Positions 25,933 to 34,455 of a DNA stretch of 64,000 nt are shown here, piece by piece. The notes beneath the pieces were generated by a model. It was not told the DNA's origin. It did not search any database and saw nothing but the letters and a program-made list of their open reading frames with translations. Within the stretch, counting starts at the first letter, position 1; each line of letters starts with the position of its first letter. The translations under genes were made by a program, and so were the position numbers. Origin of the DNA: Streptomyces sp. PR69 (GTDB lineage Bacteria > Actinomycetota > Actinomycetes > Streptomycetales > Streptomycetaceae); NCBI RefSeq assembly GCF_026420845.1, contig NZ_JAOWCB010000025.1:21675-85674 (forward strand), in the 5' to 3' direction.

Positions 25933-27510
25933 ATGTCCCGCGCCCCCGAAGCCGTGCACCGCCGCCGCTGGGCCATCCTCGCCGTCCTGATGTTCAGCCT
26001 GCTGATCGTGGTGCTGGACAACTCGATCCTGAACGTCGCCGTCAAGACCATCGCCAGTCCGCCGCCCACGGGCATCGGCGCCAGCCAGAGCGAGCTGGAG
26101 TGGGCGATCAACTCGTACACGCTGGTCTTCGCCGGGCTGCTGTTCACCGCGGGGCTGCTCGGCGACCGCGTCGGCCGCAAGAAGGTGCTGCTCTTCGGCA
26201 TCCTCGTCTTCGGCGGCGGCTCCGCGCTCGCCGCGCTGTCGGGCTCCCCGGGCGAGCTGATCGCCTACCGGGCCGTGATGGGCTTCGGCGCGGCGTTCGT
26301 GATGCCGGCCACCCTGGCCGTCCTGATGAACGTCTTCGAGCGGGAGGAGCAGCCCAAGGCCATAGGGATCTGGGCGGGCGGCGTGGGGCTCGGCATCGCG
26401 ATCGGCCCGGTCACCGGCGGACTGCTGCTTGAGCACTTCTGGTGGGGTTCGATCTTCCTGGTCAACGTCCCTGTCGCGGTCGTCGCGCTGCTCGCCATGA
26501 CGCTGCTGGTGCCCGACTCCAAGGACCCCTCCCCGGGCCGCACCGATCCCGTGGGCGTCGCCCTGTCCGTCGTCGGTCTGGTGCTGCTGGTGTACGGGAT
26601 CATCCGCGGCGGCGAGCTGGCCGACTTCACCGCGCCCTCCGTGCTGCTGCCGCTGTTCGCGGGGCTCGCGGTGCTCACCGGGTTCGTGCTGCATGAGAGG
26701 CGCAGCGACCATCCGGCCCTCGACATGGCGTACTTCACAAATCCCGCCTTCTCCGCGGCCGTCGCCGCGATCGCGCTGGTCTTCTTCGCGCTGCTGGGCG
26801 TGACGTTCTTCTCCGCCTTCTATCTGCAGAGCGTGCGCGGCTACAGCGCCCTGCAGGCCGGGCTGCTGATCCTGCCGCTCGCCGTCGCACAGATGGTCTT
26901 CGCACCGCGCGCCCGGCTGGTCGTCGCCCGCTTCGGGGCGCGGGCCGTGTGCACCGGCGGCATGCTGCTGGTCGCCGCGGCGCTCGCCGCCTTCACGCTC
27001 TACGACGCCGACACCCCCGTCTGGGCGCTGGGGGCGGTCTTCTTCGTCCAGGGCGCGGGCATGGCGCACATCATGCCGCCGGTCACCGTGTCCGTGATGC
27101 AGTCGCTGCCCCGTGAGAAGGCGGGCTCCGGCTCCGCGGTGAACAACACCTTCCGCCAGGTCGGCGGCGCGCTGGGGGTCGCCGTGCTGGGCTCGCTGCT
27201 GTCCGCCGCGTACCGGGGAGAGATCGAGGGCCATCTCCAGGGCGTCCCGAGCGGGATGCGGCAGGCTGCGGGCGAGTCGATCGAGGCCACGCTCGCCGTC
27301 GCCGAGAAGCTCGGCCCGGCCGGCCAGGCGCTGGTCGGCCCGGCGCATACGGCCTTTCTGGACGCCATGCACCTCACGGCGCTCTGCTCCGCGGCCGTGG
27401 CGCTGCTCGGCGCGGCCGTGGTGGCGCGTTTTCTGCCGTCCCGGCCCGCGGGGGCGGACGGGGATCCCGAGCGGGAGGACGGGGAACAGGAACCGGCCGC
27501 CGCCCGCTGA
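25933..27510 (+). CDS. MFS drug exporter, DHA2 (EmrB/QacA) family
   Basis: A 525-residue, 14-TM proton-driven exporter. TM1 carries the DHA2 motif LLIVVLDNSILNVAV, the loop 2-3 motif is GDRVGRKKVLLFG, and motif C sits in GLGIAIGPVTGGLLLEHFWW, marking it as an exporter of drugs or antiseptics. The C-terminus is acidic and disordered. A TAGGGT box at 25921-25926 lies six bases before the ATG, suggesting a leaderless or near-leaderless transcript; no ribosome site is visible. A TetR gene 110 bases downstream on the same strand is the likely regulator. Confidence 0.93.
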   Translation: MSRAPEAVHRRRWAILAVLMFSLLIVVLDNSILNVAVKTIASPPPTGIGASQSELEWAINSYTLVFAGLLFTAGLLGDRVGRKKVLLFGILVFGGGSALAALSGSPGELIAYRAVMGFGAAFVMPATLAVLMNVFEREEQPKAIGIWAGGVGLGIAIGPVTGGLLLEHFWWGSIFLVNVPVAVVALLAMTLLVPDSKDPSPGRTDPVGVALSVVGLVLLVYGIIRGGELADFTAPSVLLPLFAGLAVLTGFVLHERRSDHPALDMAYFTNPAFSAAVAAIALVFFALLGVTFFSAFYLQSVRGYSALQAGLLILPLAVAQMVFAPRARLVVARFGARAVCTGGMLLVAAALAAFTLYDADTPVWALGAVFFVQGAGMAHIMPPVTVSVMQSLPREKAGSGSAVNNTFRQVGGALGVAVLGSLLSAAYRGEIEGHLQGVPSGMRQAAGESIEATLAVAEKLGPAGQALVGPAHTAFLDAMHLTALCSAAVALLGAAVVARFLPSRPAGADGDPEREDGEQEPAAAR

Positions 27511-27619
27511 GCCCGGCCGCCGGGCCATGGAGGCGGACCGTGGAGGCGGGCGGGAAGCGGTGGAGGTCGGCGAGAATGAGCGGCGCGAGGAGATTTGCGC
27601 GAGAGGCGGATGAGCGGAC

Positions 27620-28288
27620 GTGCCCCTGACGGAGCGGGAGCCGGTACGGGAGCCGGCGCGGCAGCCGGAGTGGGAGCCCGGACAGCCGGCGGCGCGGCGG
27701 CGCGCGGCGCGGCGCGGGCGGCCCCGCAGCGAGGCGGTCGAGCGCGCCATCGTCGACGGCGTGGTGCGCCTCCTCGAAGAGGGCGTGCCCGTCTCGGAGC
27801 TGTCGATCGAGCGGATCGCGCGCACCGCGGGCGTCGGCAAGGCCACCGTGTACCGCCGCTGGGACGGCAAGGAGGCCCTGCTCGTCGACGTCGTGCGCTC
27901 CATGGAGCCCGCCGACCCGCCGCTGCCTGGGACGTCCGTACGCGACGATCTGGTCGCGATGGTCGAGACGCTGCGGCGGCGCGGGCTGGCCAAGCGGTCC
28001 TCCGCCCTGCTGCACAACGTGTTCGCGCAGATGCGGAGCTATCCGCAGCTCTGGGACATGTACCACCGCACCGTCGTGCTGCCGCGCCGTGAGCGGATGG
28101 ACGAGGTGCTGCGCCGCGGCATCGCGAGCGGCGAGATCCGCGACGACGTCGACTTCGACCTGCTGGGCGATCTGTTCGTGGGGCCGATGCTGGTGCGCAC
28201 CGTGCTGCGGCCGGAGGCCGCTCCGGGCGAGGGCAGTGCGGAGCGTATCGTCGACGCGGTGCTCCAGGGTCTGCGCCCGCCCGCTTAG
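27620..28288 (+). CDS. TetR-family transcriptional regulator
   Basis: A 222-residue repressor-type protein from GTG 27620. After a 35-residue basic, repetitive N-tail (REPVREPARQPEWEPGQP) comes the TetR helix-turn-helix: AIVDGVVRLLEEGVPVSELSIERIARTAGVGKATVYRRWDGKEAL. The C-terminal ligand domain is typical in length (TetR_C-like). It follows the DHA2 exporter and probably controls it. The N-tail is longer than usual. Confidence 0.88.
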   Translation: MPLTEREPVREPARQPEWEPGQPAARRRAARRGRPRSEAVERAIVDGVVRLLEEGVPVSELSIERIARTAGVGKATVYRRWDGKEALLVDVVRSMEPADPPLPGTSVRDDLVAMVETLRRRGLAKRSSALLHNVFAQMRSYPQLWDMYHRTVVLPRRERMDEVLRRGIASGEIRDDVDFDLLGDLFVGPMLVRTVLRPEAAPGEGSAERIVDAVLQGLRPPA

Positions 28289-28503
28289 GCTCTGTCGCAC
28301 ACGGGACGCACTGCCGACCGGTATGTGCGCGTTCTGTCACACCCGCCCCATCAGCCCCAGCGCCAGGAACCCCGCGTCCTGCCCCGTCGTCCTCGAAACC
28401 GTAAGCAGCACAAGAAGCCGCTGTCGTCGCGCGGGTCGCCTAGGGTCATCGGGCGAGACCGGACGAGACAGCGGTGTGACGGCAAGGCAGTGAGGAAAAC
28501 TCC

Positions 28504-29529
28504 ATGGCGCAGGCAGAAGTGACGGAGACTGGGAACGGCGGCGCGGCTGACCGGCGCACCGGATCCCGGGTCCGGGACCTGCTGGAGCGACTGCGCCATG
28601 ACAGAGGTCTCTGGCGGCGCGGCGTCTTTCTCGCCGCCGTCGCCGTGCTGCTGGCGCTGACGATGACTCTGCACGCCCAGATCCCCAACCGGATCGGCAA
28701 TCTGGGCAGTCTGACGGAGACGTTCCTGCCGTGGCTGGGGGTGCTCATCCCGGTCATCCTCGCCGCGGCGCTCTGGCGGCGCTCGGCCACGGCGCTGATC
28801 GCCCTGATGCTGCCCGCCGTCGTCTGGGCCAATCTCTTCGGCGGGCTGCTGGCAGACAAGGCCGCGGCCTCCGGCGGGGAGCTGACGGTCGCCACCCACA
28901 ATGTGAACGCGGGCAATCCCGACCCGGCGGGCACCGCGAAGCAGGTCGCAACATCGGGCGCGGACGTGCTGGCGCTCCAGGAGCTGCCGGTGGGCAAGGT
29001 TCCCGAGTATGAGCGGGCGCTCGCCGGGACCTACAAGTACCACCATGTGCGGGGCACGGTCGGGGTGTGGAGCAAGTACCCCCTCACCGACGCCCGGCGC
29101 GTCGACATCCGCCTGGGCTGGGACCGCGCGCTGCGGGCCACCGTGGCGACGCCCCAGGGGCCGGTCGCGGTGTATGTGGCCCATCTGCCGTCCGTGCGCG
29201 TCAAGCTGAACGCCGGCTTCACGGCCAATCAGCGTGACGCAAGCGCGGAGGCCCTCGGCGAGGCCATCGCCCAGGAGCCGCTCGACCGGGTGGTGCTCCT
29301 CGGCGACCTCAACGGCACCATGAACGACCGCGCCCTGCGGAACGTCACCTCCCAGATGCGCTCCACCCAGGGAGCGGCGGGCGACGGCTTCGGCTTCAGC
29401 TGGCCCGCGTCGTTCCCGATGGCGCGCATCGACCAGATCATGGTCAGGGGGGTGGAGCCGGTGGCGTCCTGGACGCTGCCGCGCACGGACAGCGACCATC
29501 TGCCGATCGCGGCGCGCGTCGACCTCTGA
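28504..29529 (+). CDS. Endonuclease/exonuclease/phosphatase-fold membrane protein (VanJ-like)
   Basis: A 341-residue protein with three N-terminal TMs (GVFLAAVAVLLALTMTLHA, TFLPWLGVLIPVILAAALW, TALIALMLPAVVWANLFGG) and an extracytoplasmic metal-dependent phosphohydrolase domain. Catalytic motifs are THNVNAGN, LALQELP, LLGDLNG and SDHLPIAARV. The layout is that of VanJ/StaP-type Streptomyces proteins, which confer teicoplanin resistance and may act on lipid-linked phosphates; that activity here is inference. A TAGGGT box lies at 28441 and a GAGGAAAA ribosome site directly precedes the ATG. Confidence 0.88.
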   Translation: MAQAEVTETGNGGAADRRTGSRVRDLLERLRHDRGLWRRGVFLAAVAVLLALTMTLHAQIPNRIGNLGSLTETFLPWLGVLIPVILAAALWRRSATALIALMLPAVVWANLFGGLLADKAAASGGELTVATHNVNAGNPDPAGTAKQVATSGADVLALQELPVGKVPEYERALAGTYKYHHVRGTVGVWSKYPLTDARRVDIRLGWDRALRATVATPQGPVAVYVAHLPSVRVKLNAGFTANQRDASAEALGEAIAQEPLDRVVLLGDLNGTMNDRALRNVTSQMRSTQGAAGDGFGFSWPASFPMARIDQIMVRGVEPVASWTLPRTDSDHLPIAARVDL

Positions 29530-29550
29530 CGTGACGTGAAGACGCGAAGA

Positions 29551-29593
29551 CGTGAAGGGGCCCGCCGCACGGTGTGCGGCGGGCCCCTTCACG
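29551..29593. terminator. Long bidirectional terminator between EEP gene and nadE
   Basis: A perfect 20-base stem (CGTGAAGGGGCCCGCCGCAC and its complement) closes on a 3-base loop. It sits between convergent stops at 29529 and 29644, so it can stop both transcripts. Confidence 0.9.
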
Positions 29594-29643
29594 CTGGGAC
29601 CGACCACGCGGCCCTGCTCAGCCGGACCGCTCAGCGGGACCGC

Positions 29644-31404
29644 TCAGCGGGAGGCCGTCTCCCGCCAGCGGTTGGTGATCGGCAGCCGGCGGTCCTTGCC
29701 GAAGACCTTGGCCGAGATCTTGGTGCCCGGCGGATACTGGCGGCGCTTGTACTCGGCCGTGTCGACCATGCGCAGCGTCTTCGCCACCAGCTCCTCGTCG
29801 AAACCGGCCGCCACGATCTCGTCCTTGCCCTGGTCGCGGTCGACGTACAGCTCCAGGATCCGGTCCAGCACGTCGTAGTCCGGCAGCGAGTCGGTGTCGA
29901 CCTGTCCGGGGCGCAGCTCGGCGCTCGGCGGCTTGACGATCGACGCCTCGGGGATGGGCGGGGTCTGGCCCCGCTCCTCGGCGGCGCGGTTGCGCCAGCG
30001 CGCCAGCCGGAAGACGGATGTCTTGTAGACGTCCTTGATGGGCCCGTAGGCGCCGACGGAGTCGCCGTACAGCGTCGAATAGCCCACCGCCAGCTCGGAC
30101 TTGTTGCCCGGCGCGAGCACGATATGGCCCTCCTGATTGGAGATCGCCATCAGCATGGTGCCGCGCAGCCGGGACTGGAGGTTCTCCTCAGCGAGGCCCG
30201 TGAGCCCGAGCGACCCCATATAGGCGTCGAACATCGGCTCGATCGGTACGGTGCGAAAGTTGAGCCCGGTACGGCGGGCGAGTTCCGCGGCGTCGCCCTT
30301 GGAGTGGTCGGACGAGTACTTGGACGGCATCGACACGCCGTAGACGTTCTGCGCGCCCAGCGCATCGCAGGCGAGGGCGGCGACCAGGGCGGAGTCGATG
30401 CCGCCGGACAGGCCGATGAGGACGGAGCGGAAGCCGTTCTTGGCGGCGTAGGCGCGCAGACCGACGACGAGGGCGGAGTAGACCTCCTCGTCGTCGTCGA
30501 GCCGCTCCGCGTAGCCCCCGGTCAGCTCGGGCTCGTACGCGGGCAGCGGCTCCCCGGAGAGGACGGCCCGGTCGATGCGCAGCCCGTCGTCCACGACGCC
30601 GCTCACCGGCTCGGCGGAGGCGGCGGGCAGGTCCAGGTCCAGGATCACGCTGCCCTCGGCGAACTGCGGGGCTCGGGCCACCACATCGCCCGCGGCGTCG
30701 ACGACGATCGAGTCGCCGTCGAAGACCAGCTCGTCCTGGCCGCCGATCATGGCGACATAGGCGGTGGTGCAGCCCGCCTCCTGGGCCCGCTTGCGGACCA
30801 GCTCCAGACGGGTGTCGTCCTTGTTCTGCTCGTACGGCGAGGCGTTGATCGACACCAGCAGCCCGGCGCCGGCGGAGCGGGCGGCCGGGACGCGGCCGCC
30901 GTCCTGCCACAGGTCCTCGCAGATCGCGAGCGCCACGTCGACGCCGTGGACCCGGATGACGGGCATCGTGTCACCCGGCACGAAGTACCGGAACTCGTCG
31001 AAGACGCCGTAGTTGGGCAGATGGTGCTTGGCGAAGCTGAGCGCCACCTCGCCGCGGTGCAGCACGGCGGCGGCGTTCTGCGGCGCGCCCGCGGGCTGGC
31101 CGTAGCGCGGCTGGGCCCGCTCCGAGCGGTCCAGATACCCGACGATCACCGGCAGCTCCCCGAACCCCTCGTCCGCGAGCCGCGCGGCGAGCGCCCGCAG
31201 CGCGGCCCGCGATGCCTCCACGAAGGAGGGGCGCAGGGCCAGGTCCTCGACGGGGTATCCGGTCAGCGCCATCTCGGGGAACGCGACGAGATGCGCGCCC
31301 TGCCCGGCGGCGTGCCGGGTCCAGTGCACGATCGATTCGGCGTTGCCGGCGAGGTCGCCGACGGTCGAGTCGATCTGATTCAGAGCGAGGCGAAGTTGAG
31401 GCAC
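29644..31404 (-). CDS. nadE: Glutamine-dependent NAD+ synthetase
   Basis: This 586-residue two-domain enzyme makes NAD+ from deamido-NAD+, ATP and glutamine. The N-terminal nitrilase-type glutaminase has its Glu-Lys-Cys triad in FPEMALTGYP (around residue 44), KHHLPNYGVFDE (around 125) and ALAICEDLW (around 160). The C-terminal synthetase has the P-loop-like ATP motif GLSGGIDSALVA (around 317), KYSSDHSKGDA and APGNKSELAVGY. Length fits the short-linker actinobacterial form. The ATG at 31404 opens the nitrilase domain directly. It ends at a strong terminator. Confidence 0.97.
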   Translation of the reverse strand: MPQLRLALNQIDSTVGDLAGNAESIVHWTRHAAGQGAHLVAFPEMALTGYPVEDLALRPSFVEASRAALRALAARLADEGFGELPVIVGYLDRSERAQPRYGQPAGAPQNAAAVLHRGEVALSFAKHHLPNYGVFDEFRYFVPGDTMPVIRVHGVDVALAICEDLWQDGGRVPAARSAGAGLLVSINASPYEQNKDDTRLELVRKRAQEAGCTTAYVAMIGGQDELVFDGDSIVVDAAGDVVARAPQFAEGSVILDLDLPAASAEPVSGVVDDGLRIDRAVLSGEPLPAYEPELTGGYAERLDDDEEVYSALVVGLRAYAAKNGFRSVLIGLSGGIDSALVAALACDALGAQNVYGVSMPSKYSSDHSKGDAAELARRTGLNFRTVPIEPMFDAYMGSLGLTGLAEENLQSRLRGTMLMAISNQEGHIVLAPGNKSELAVGYSTLYGDSVGAYGPIKDVYKTSVFRLARWRNRAAEERGQTPPIPEASIVKPPSAELRPGQVDTDSLPDYDVLDRILELYVDRDQGKDEIVAAGFDEELVAKTLRMVDTAEYKRRQYPPGTKISAKVFGKDRRLPITNRWRETASR

Positions 31405-31481
31405 GGGTCTCAGTGTAATCGTCAGACCGACGCGATATGCCGGCCGGAGGGTGTGGCCCGCCCCACGGCCAACTGGGGGGT

Positions 31482-31500
31482 CCGGGGGCGGAGCCCCCGG
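31482..31500 (-). terminator. CCGGGGGC-GGA-GCCCCCGG hairpin
   Basis: A perfect 8-base stem with a GGA loop abuts the stop of the small gene that follows on the minus strand, so it can end that transcript. The same hairpin occurs at 45660-45678 within a larger palindromic element. Confidence 0.65.
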
Positions 31501-31722
31501 TCAGTCGTCCCGCTTCGGCGCATCGTGCCACCGCGGGTCCGTCTCCCATTCAAGGTTGCGTTCCCGGGCCCGCTCCATCGCGTGGGAGGCCTCCTCACGC
31601 GTGGTGTACGGCCCGAAGCGGTTCTTCGCCGGGCACTCCGGGCCCTCCTCGACCACGCCGTGCTCCAGGCAGTAGTACCACTCACCGGGCTTGCCCACTG
31701 TGCGGCGCTTGAACAGGGCCAT
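31501..31722 (-). CDS. Conserved small actinobacterial protein, unknown function
   Basis: A 73-residue soluble protein, MALFKRRTVGKPGEWYYCLEH, with a Cys-Cys pair (YYCLEHGVVEEGPECP) and a conserved middle, RFGPYTTREEASHAMERARERN. It may form a small metal- or strand-rich fold; no function is known to me. Of two adjacent ATG codons, 31722 is favoured because AAGGAG lies six bases upstream. It lies upstream of nadE on the same strand and is divergent from map. Confidence 0.75.
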   Translation of the reverse strand: MALFKRRTVGKPGEWYYCLEHGVVEEGPECPAKNRFGPYTTREEASHAMERARERNLEWETDPRWHDAPKRDD

Positions 31723-31767
31723 CATCGGCTCCTTCCCTCATGGACATGCTGCCCCATACGGGCTGGT

Positions 31768-31781
31768 TAGACTCGCTGTCA
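31768..31781 (+). promoter_or_regulatory. Leaderless-type -10 box of map
   Basis: TAGACT (31768-31773) matches TANNNT and ends seven bases before the ATG at 31781. No ribosome site fits in the gap, so transcription probably begins at or next to the start codon. The -35 element is weak. Confidence 0.5.
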
Positions 31782-32638
31782 TGTCTGGCCAGTCGCTGCT
31801 CGTACCCGGGAAGCTCTCCCCCGCCCGCCCCGTCCCCGCCGCCATCCGACGCCCCGAATACGTCGGGAAGCCGGCGCCGACCCCGTACACCGGCTCCGAG
31901 GTGCAGTCCGCCGAGACCATCGAGCGGATGCGCATCGCGGGGCGGATCGCCGCGCAGGCGATGGAGGAGGCCGCCAAGCTGATCGCGCCGGGTGTGACCA
32001 CGGACAAGCTGGACGAGGTGGCGCACACCTATATGTGCGACCACGGAGCGTACCCGTCCACCCTCGGCTACCGCGGCTTCCCCAAGTCGCTGTGCGCCTC
32101 GATCAACGAAGTCATCTGCCACGGCATCCCGGACTCCACCGTCCTGCGCGACGGCGACATCGTGAACCTGGACGTCACCGCGTACATCCACGGGGTGCAC
32201 GGCGACAACAACGCCACGTATCTGTGTGGTGACGTCGACGAGGAGTCCCGGCTGCTGGTGGAGCGCACCAGGGAGTCCCTGAACCGGGCGATCAAGGCCG
32301 TCAGGCCGGGCCGCCAGATCAATGTCATCGGGCGGGTCATCGAGTCCTACGCGAAGCGATTCGGCTATGGCGTGGTCCGCGACTTCACCGGCCACGGGAT
32401 CAATTCCTCGTTCCACTCCGGGCTGATCATCCCGCACTACGACGCCCCGCACGCGAACACCGTGATGCAGCCGGGCATGACGTTCACCATCGAGCCGATG
32501 CTGACGCTCGGCACCCATGAGTACGACATGTGGGACGACGGCTGGACCGTGGTGACGAAGGACCGCAAGCGGACCGCGCAGTTCGAGCACACGCTGGCCG
32601 TGACCGAGAACGGGGCGGAGATTCTCACGTTGCCGTGA
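31781..32638 (+). CDS. map: Type I methionine aminopeptidase
   Basis: A 285-residue metallopeptidase that removes the initiator Met from new proteins. The five metal ligands are visible in order: Asp in NLDVTAYIHG, Asp in GDNNATYLCGD, His in TGHGINSSFH, Glu in FTIEPMLTLG and Glu in TAQFEHTLAV. The substrate His lies in EVICHGIPD. An N-terminal extension of about 40 residues (LLVPGKLSPARPVPAAIRRP) with the PxxP-type motif is typical of mycobacterial MapB-like class Ic enzymes. The ATG at 31781 lacks a ribosome site but is backed by the -10 box immediately upstream. Confidence 0.96.
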   Translation: MSGQSLLVPGKLSPARPVPAAIRRPEYVGKPAPTPYTGSEVQSAETIERMRIAGRIAAQAMEEAAKLIAPGVTTDKLDEVAHTYMCDHGAYPSTLGYRGFPKSLCASINEVICHGIPDSTVLRDGDIVNLDVTAYIHGVHGDNNATYLCGDVDEESRLLVERTRESLNRAIKAVRPGRQINVIGRVIESYAKRFGYGVVRDFTGHGINSSFHSGLIIPHYDAPHANTVMQPGMTFTIEPMLTLGTHEYDMWDDGWTVVTKDRKRTAQFEHTLAVTENGAEILTLP

Positions 32639-32684
32639 CGCCACGGGCGGGTACACATTTACCGACAGGCCGTCGGGAAAGCGG

Positions 32685-32703
32685 TTGACTTAGGCTTACC
32701 TAA
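32685..32703 (+). promoter_or_regulatory. DmdR/IdeR-type iron box before heme oxygenase
   Basis: TTGACTTAGGCTTACCTAA matches the actinobacterial iron box TTAGGTTAGGCTAACCTAA at 15 of 19 positions. It contains the palindrome ACTTAGG-CTTA-CCTAAGT. It lies about 90 bases before the heme oxygenase start and overlaps a TTGACT -35-like sequence, as expected for iron-dependent repression. Confidence 0.8.
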
Positions 32704-32794
32704 GTAGGAAGATCTGCGATGTCAGCGGGCGTGCGCGCGGCGCGTGCGACGCCCGTCGGCTTCCCGTCCCACTTCGGCCCCTCGGAGGCCCGCC

Positions 32795-33535
32795 TTGGAC
32801 ACGCCCTTCTCGACGCTCATCCGTGTGGCCTCCCATGAGGCGCACACCGAGGCAGAGACGTCCACCTTTATGAGCGATCTGCTCGGCGGCAGGCTCGGCG
32901 TGGACGCGTACACCCGCTACACCGAGCAGCTCTGGTTCGTCTACCGGGCGCTGGAGGAGGCGGCGGAAGCGCTGCGGGACGATCCGGTCGCGGGCCCGTT
33001 CATACAGCCCGAGCTGATGCGCACCGCGGCGCTGGAGCGGGACCTGGCGCATCTGTACGGCGTCGCGGGCGGCTACGCGGGTGCGAAAGGCGACGGGACT
33101 GACGGCGGCGACGGCCACGGCGGCCCCCGCGTCGACGGCGGCGACGGCAGCGGCGACTGGCGCACGGGGCTGACGCCGCTGCCCGCCACCGCCGTCTACT
33201 CCGCCCGGATCGCGGAGTGCGCCCGCGACTGGCCCGCGGGCTATGTCGCCCACCACTACACCCGCTATCTCGGCGACCTCTCCGGCGGCCAGATCATCCG
33301 CGACAAGGCGGAGAAGACCTGGGGCTTCACCCGCAAGGGCGACGGCGTGCGGTTCTACGTCTTCGAGGGGATCCCCAACCCGGCCGCGTTCAAGCGGGGT
33401 TACCGCGAGCTGCTGGACCAGGTGGACGTGGACGATCTGGAGAAGCAGCGCATCGTGGAGGAGTGCAAGCGGGCCTTCGCGTTCAACAGCGCCGTGTTCC
33501 ACGAGCTGGGGGCGCGGTTCCCGCTCAGCGCGTGA
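32795..33535 (+). CDS. Biliverdin-producing heme oxygenase
   Basis: This 246-residue enzyme opens heme to biliverdin, CO and Fe(II), releasing iron in the cytoplasm. The proximal heme His is in LIRVASHEAHTEAE, and the distal-helix Gly motif is YLGDLSGGQII; FYVFEGIPNP is also conserved. The TTG at 32795 is the best start: GGAGG precedes it by six bases and DTPFSTLIR is the family N-terminus. A Gly/Asp-rich insertion (AKGDGTDGGDGHGG ... GDGSGDW, around residues 99-125) is not part of the usual fold. An iron box upstream and the heme importer downstream place it in heme-iron use. Its end overlaps the convergent PhzF-like gene by 11 bases. Confidence 0.93.
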   Translation: MDTPFSTLIRVASHEAHTEAETSTFMSDLLGGRLGVDAYTRYTEQLWFVYRALEEAAEALRDDPVAGPFIQPELMRTAALERDLAHLYGVAGGYAGAKGDGTDGGDGHGGPRVDGGDGSGDWRTGLTPLPATAVYSARIAECARDWPAGYVAHHYTRYLGDLSGGQIIRDKAEKTWGFTRKGDGVRFYVFEGIPNPAAFKRGYRELLDQVDVDDLEKQRIVEECKRAFAFNSAVFHELGARFPLSA

Positions 33536-34334
33536 CAGGGGCCGCCGCGTCTGCGAAGCGGACGCGGCCGCCGATCTCCACCACACCGTCGGGGCCGGGG
33601 GCCGTGAGGATCTGCGACCCCCGGCCCTGGGTGATGTTCAGGGCCCGCCCGAGCTGTGCGCTGAGCAGCAGCGCAGCCACGCCCGTCGCCTCGTCCTCCT
33701 CGACGCCCCCGGTGCAAGCACCGGCTCCACTGGAGCGGCTGACGCCGCGCTCAATCTCTCGCCCCGGGAACGCGCGGGCCCGCACCCGGCCCGCCGCCTC
33801 GTCCTGCCAGGCCCAGGCATAGAGCCTCCCCCACGGCACTTCGTGCGTGGGAGGCGCGCCTACCCCAGGCGGCGGGACGTCGAGCGCCTCGACCTCCGCC
33901 GCGGAGCCGTACTGCCGCAGGGTCCACGGCGGAGCCCACTCGGCGCGCGCCTCGATCCAGGTGAACTCCCCGTCACTGCGCGCCCATGCCTCCCCGGCCG
34001 GCGGGCTGACGGACTCCAGGTCAAGCAGCCAGGCCGCGCCGACGAGCGGATGCCCCGCGAAGGCCAGCCGGGCGCCGGGGGTGTAGATGTCGACGACGCC
34101 GCGCTCGGGGTCGTCCACGAACACGGTCTCGCTGAAGCCGAGTTCGGCGGCCAGTTTCTGCCGGGCGGGTTCGTCCGGGTAGCCGCGGGGGTCGCGTACG
34201 ACTCCGAGGGCGTTCCCGAACCGGCCGTCCGGGCCGCAGAAGACGCGCAGCACGTCGAGTACGTCGAGGGCGTTGCGCGGGGTGCCGGACACCTCGGGGA
34301 CTTCGGACGCGGTGGGCAGTCGGAAATCGGTCAC
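33525..34334 (-). CDS. PhzF-family isomerase/epimerase-like protein
   Basis: A 269-residue protein with the PhzF two-half barrel. Key motifs are LRVFCGPDGRFGNALGVV at the N-terminus, the catalytic Glu in LGFSETVFVDDP, FAGHPLVGAAWLL, DEATGVAALLLSAQ in place of the common DPATGSA, and ITQGRGSQILT. The family isomerises small acids, including trans-2,3-dihydro-3-hydroxyanthranilate in phenazine synthesis, but most members such as this one are not in phenazine clusters and their substrate is unknown. It seems unrelated to the heme genes that flank it. Confidence 0.88.
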   Translation of the reverse strand: MTDFRLPTASEVPEVSGTPRNALDVLDVLRVFCGPDGRFGNALGVVRDPRGYPDEPARQKLAAELGFSETVFVDDPERGVVDIYTPGARLAFAGHPLVGAAWLLDLESVSPPAGEAWARSDGEFTWIEARAEWAPPWTLRQYGSAAEVEALDVPPPGVGAPPTHEVPWGRLYAWAWQDEAAGRVRARAFPGREIERGVSRSSGAGACTGGVEEDEATGVAALLLSAQLGRALNITQGRGSQILTAPGPDGVVEIGGRVRFADAAAPVTR

Positions 34335-34371
34335 CGGGGCATTGAAGCATTCGGAGCGGGGACGGCGCGGG

Positions 34372-34414
34372 CTCAGGGCCGCACCGGCGCTCGTTCGCGC
34401 GATGCGGCCCTGAG
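34372..34414 (-). terminator. Stem-loop after the sortase-type HtaA gene
   Basis: A perfect 12-base stem (CTCAGGGCCGCA / TGCGGCCCTGAG) encloses a second short GCGC/GCGC stem. It lies between the HtaA stop and the PhzF-like start, both on the minus strand. Confidence 0.7.
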
Positions 34415-34455
34415 AAGACGGGGGTTTTCGTGTATGAACTGTGGAGCAGGGCTGG

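Noticed and set aside
31691..31780. Longer start for map (30 extra codons)
   Set aside because: It would overlap the divergent small gene's start region, and the -10 box next to 31781 would lie inside the coding sequence.
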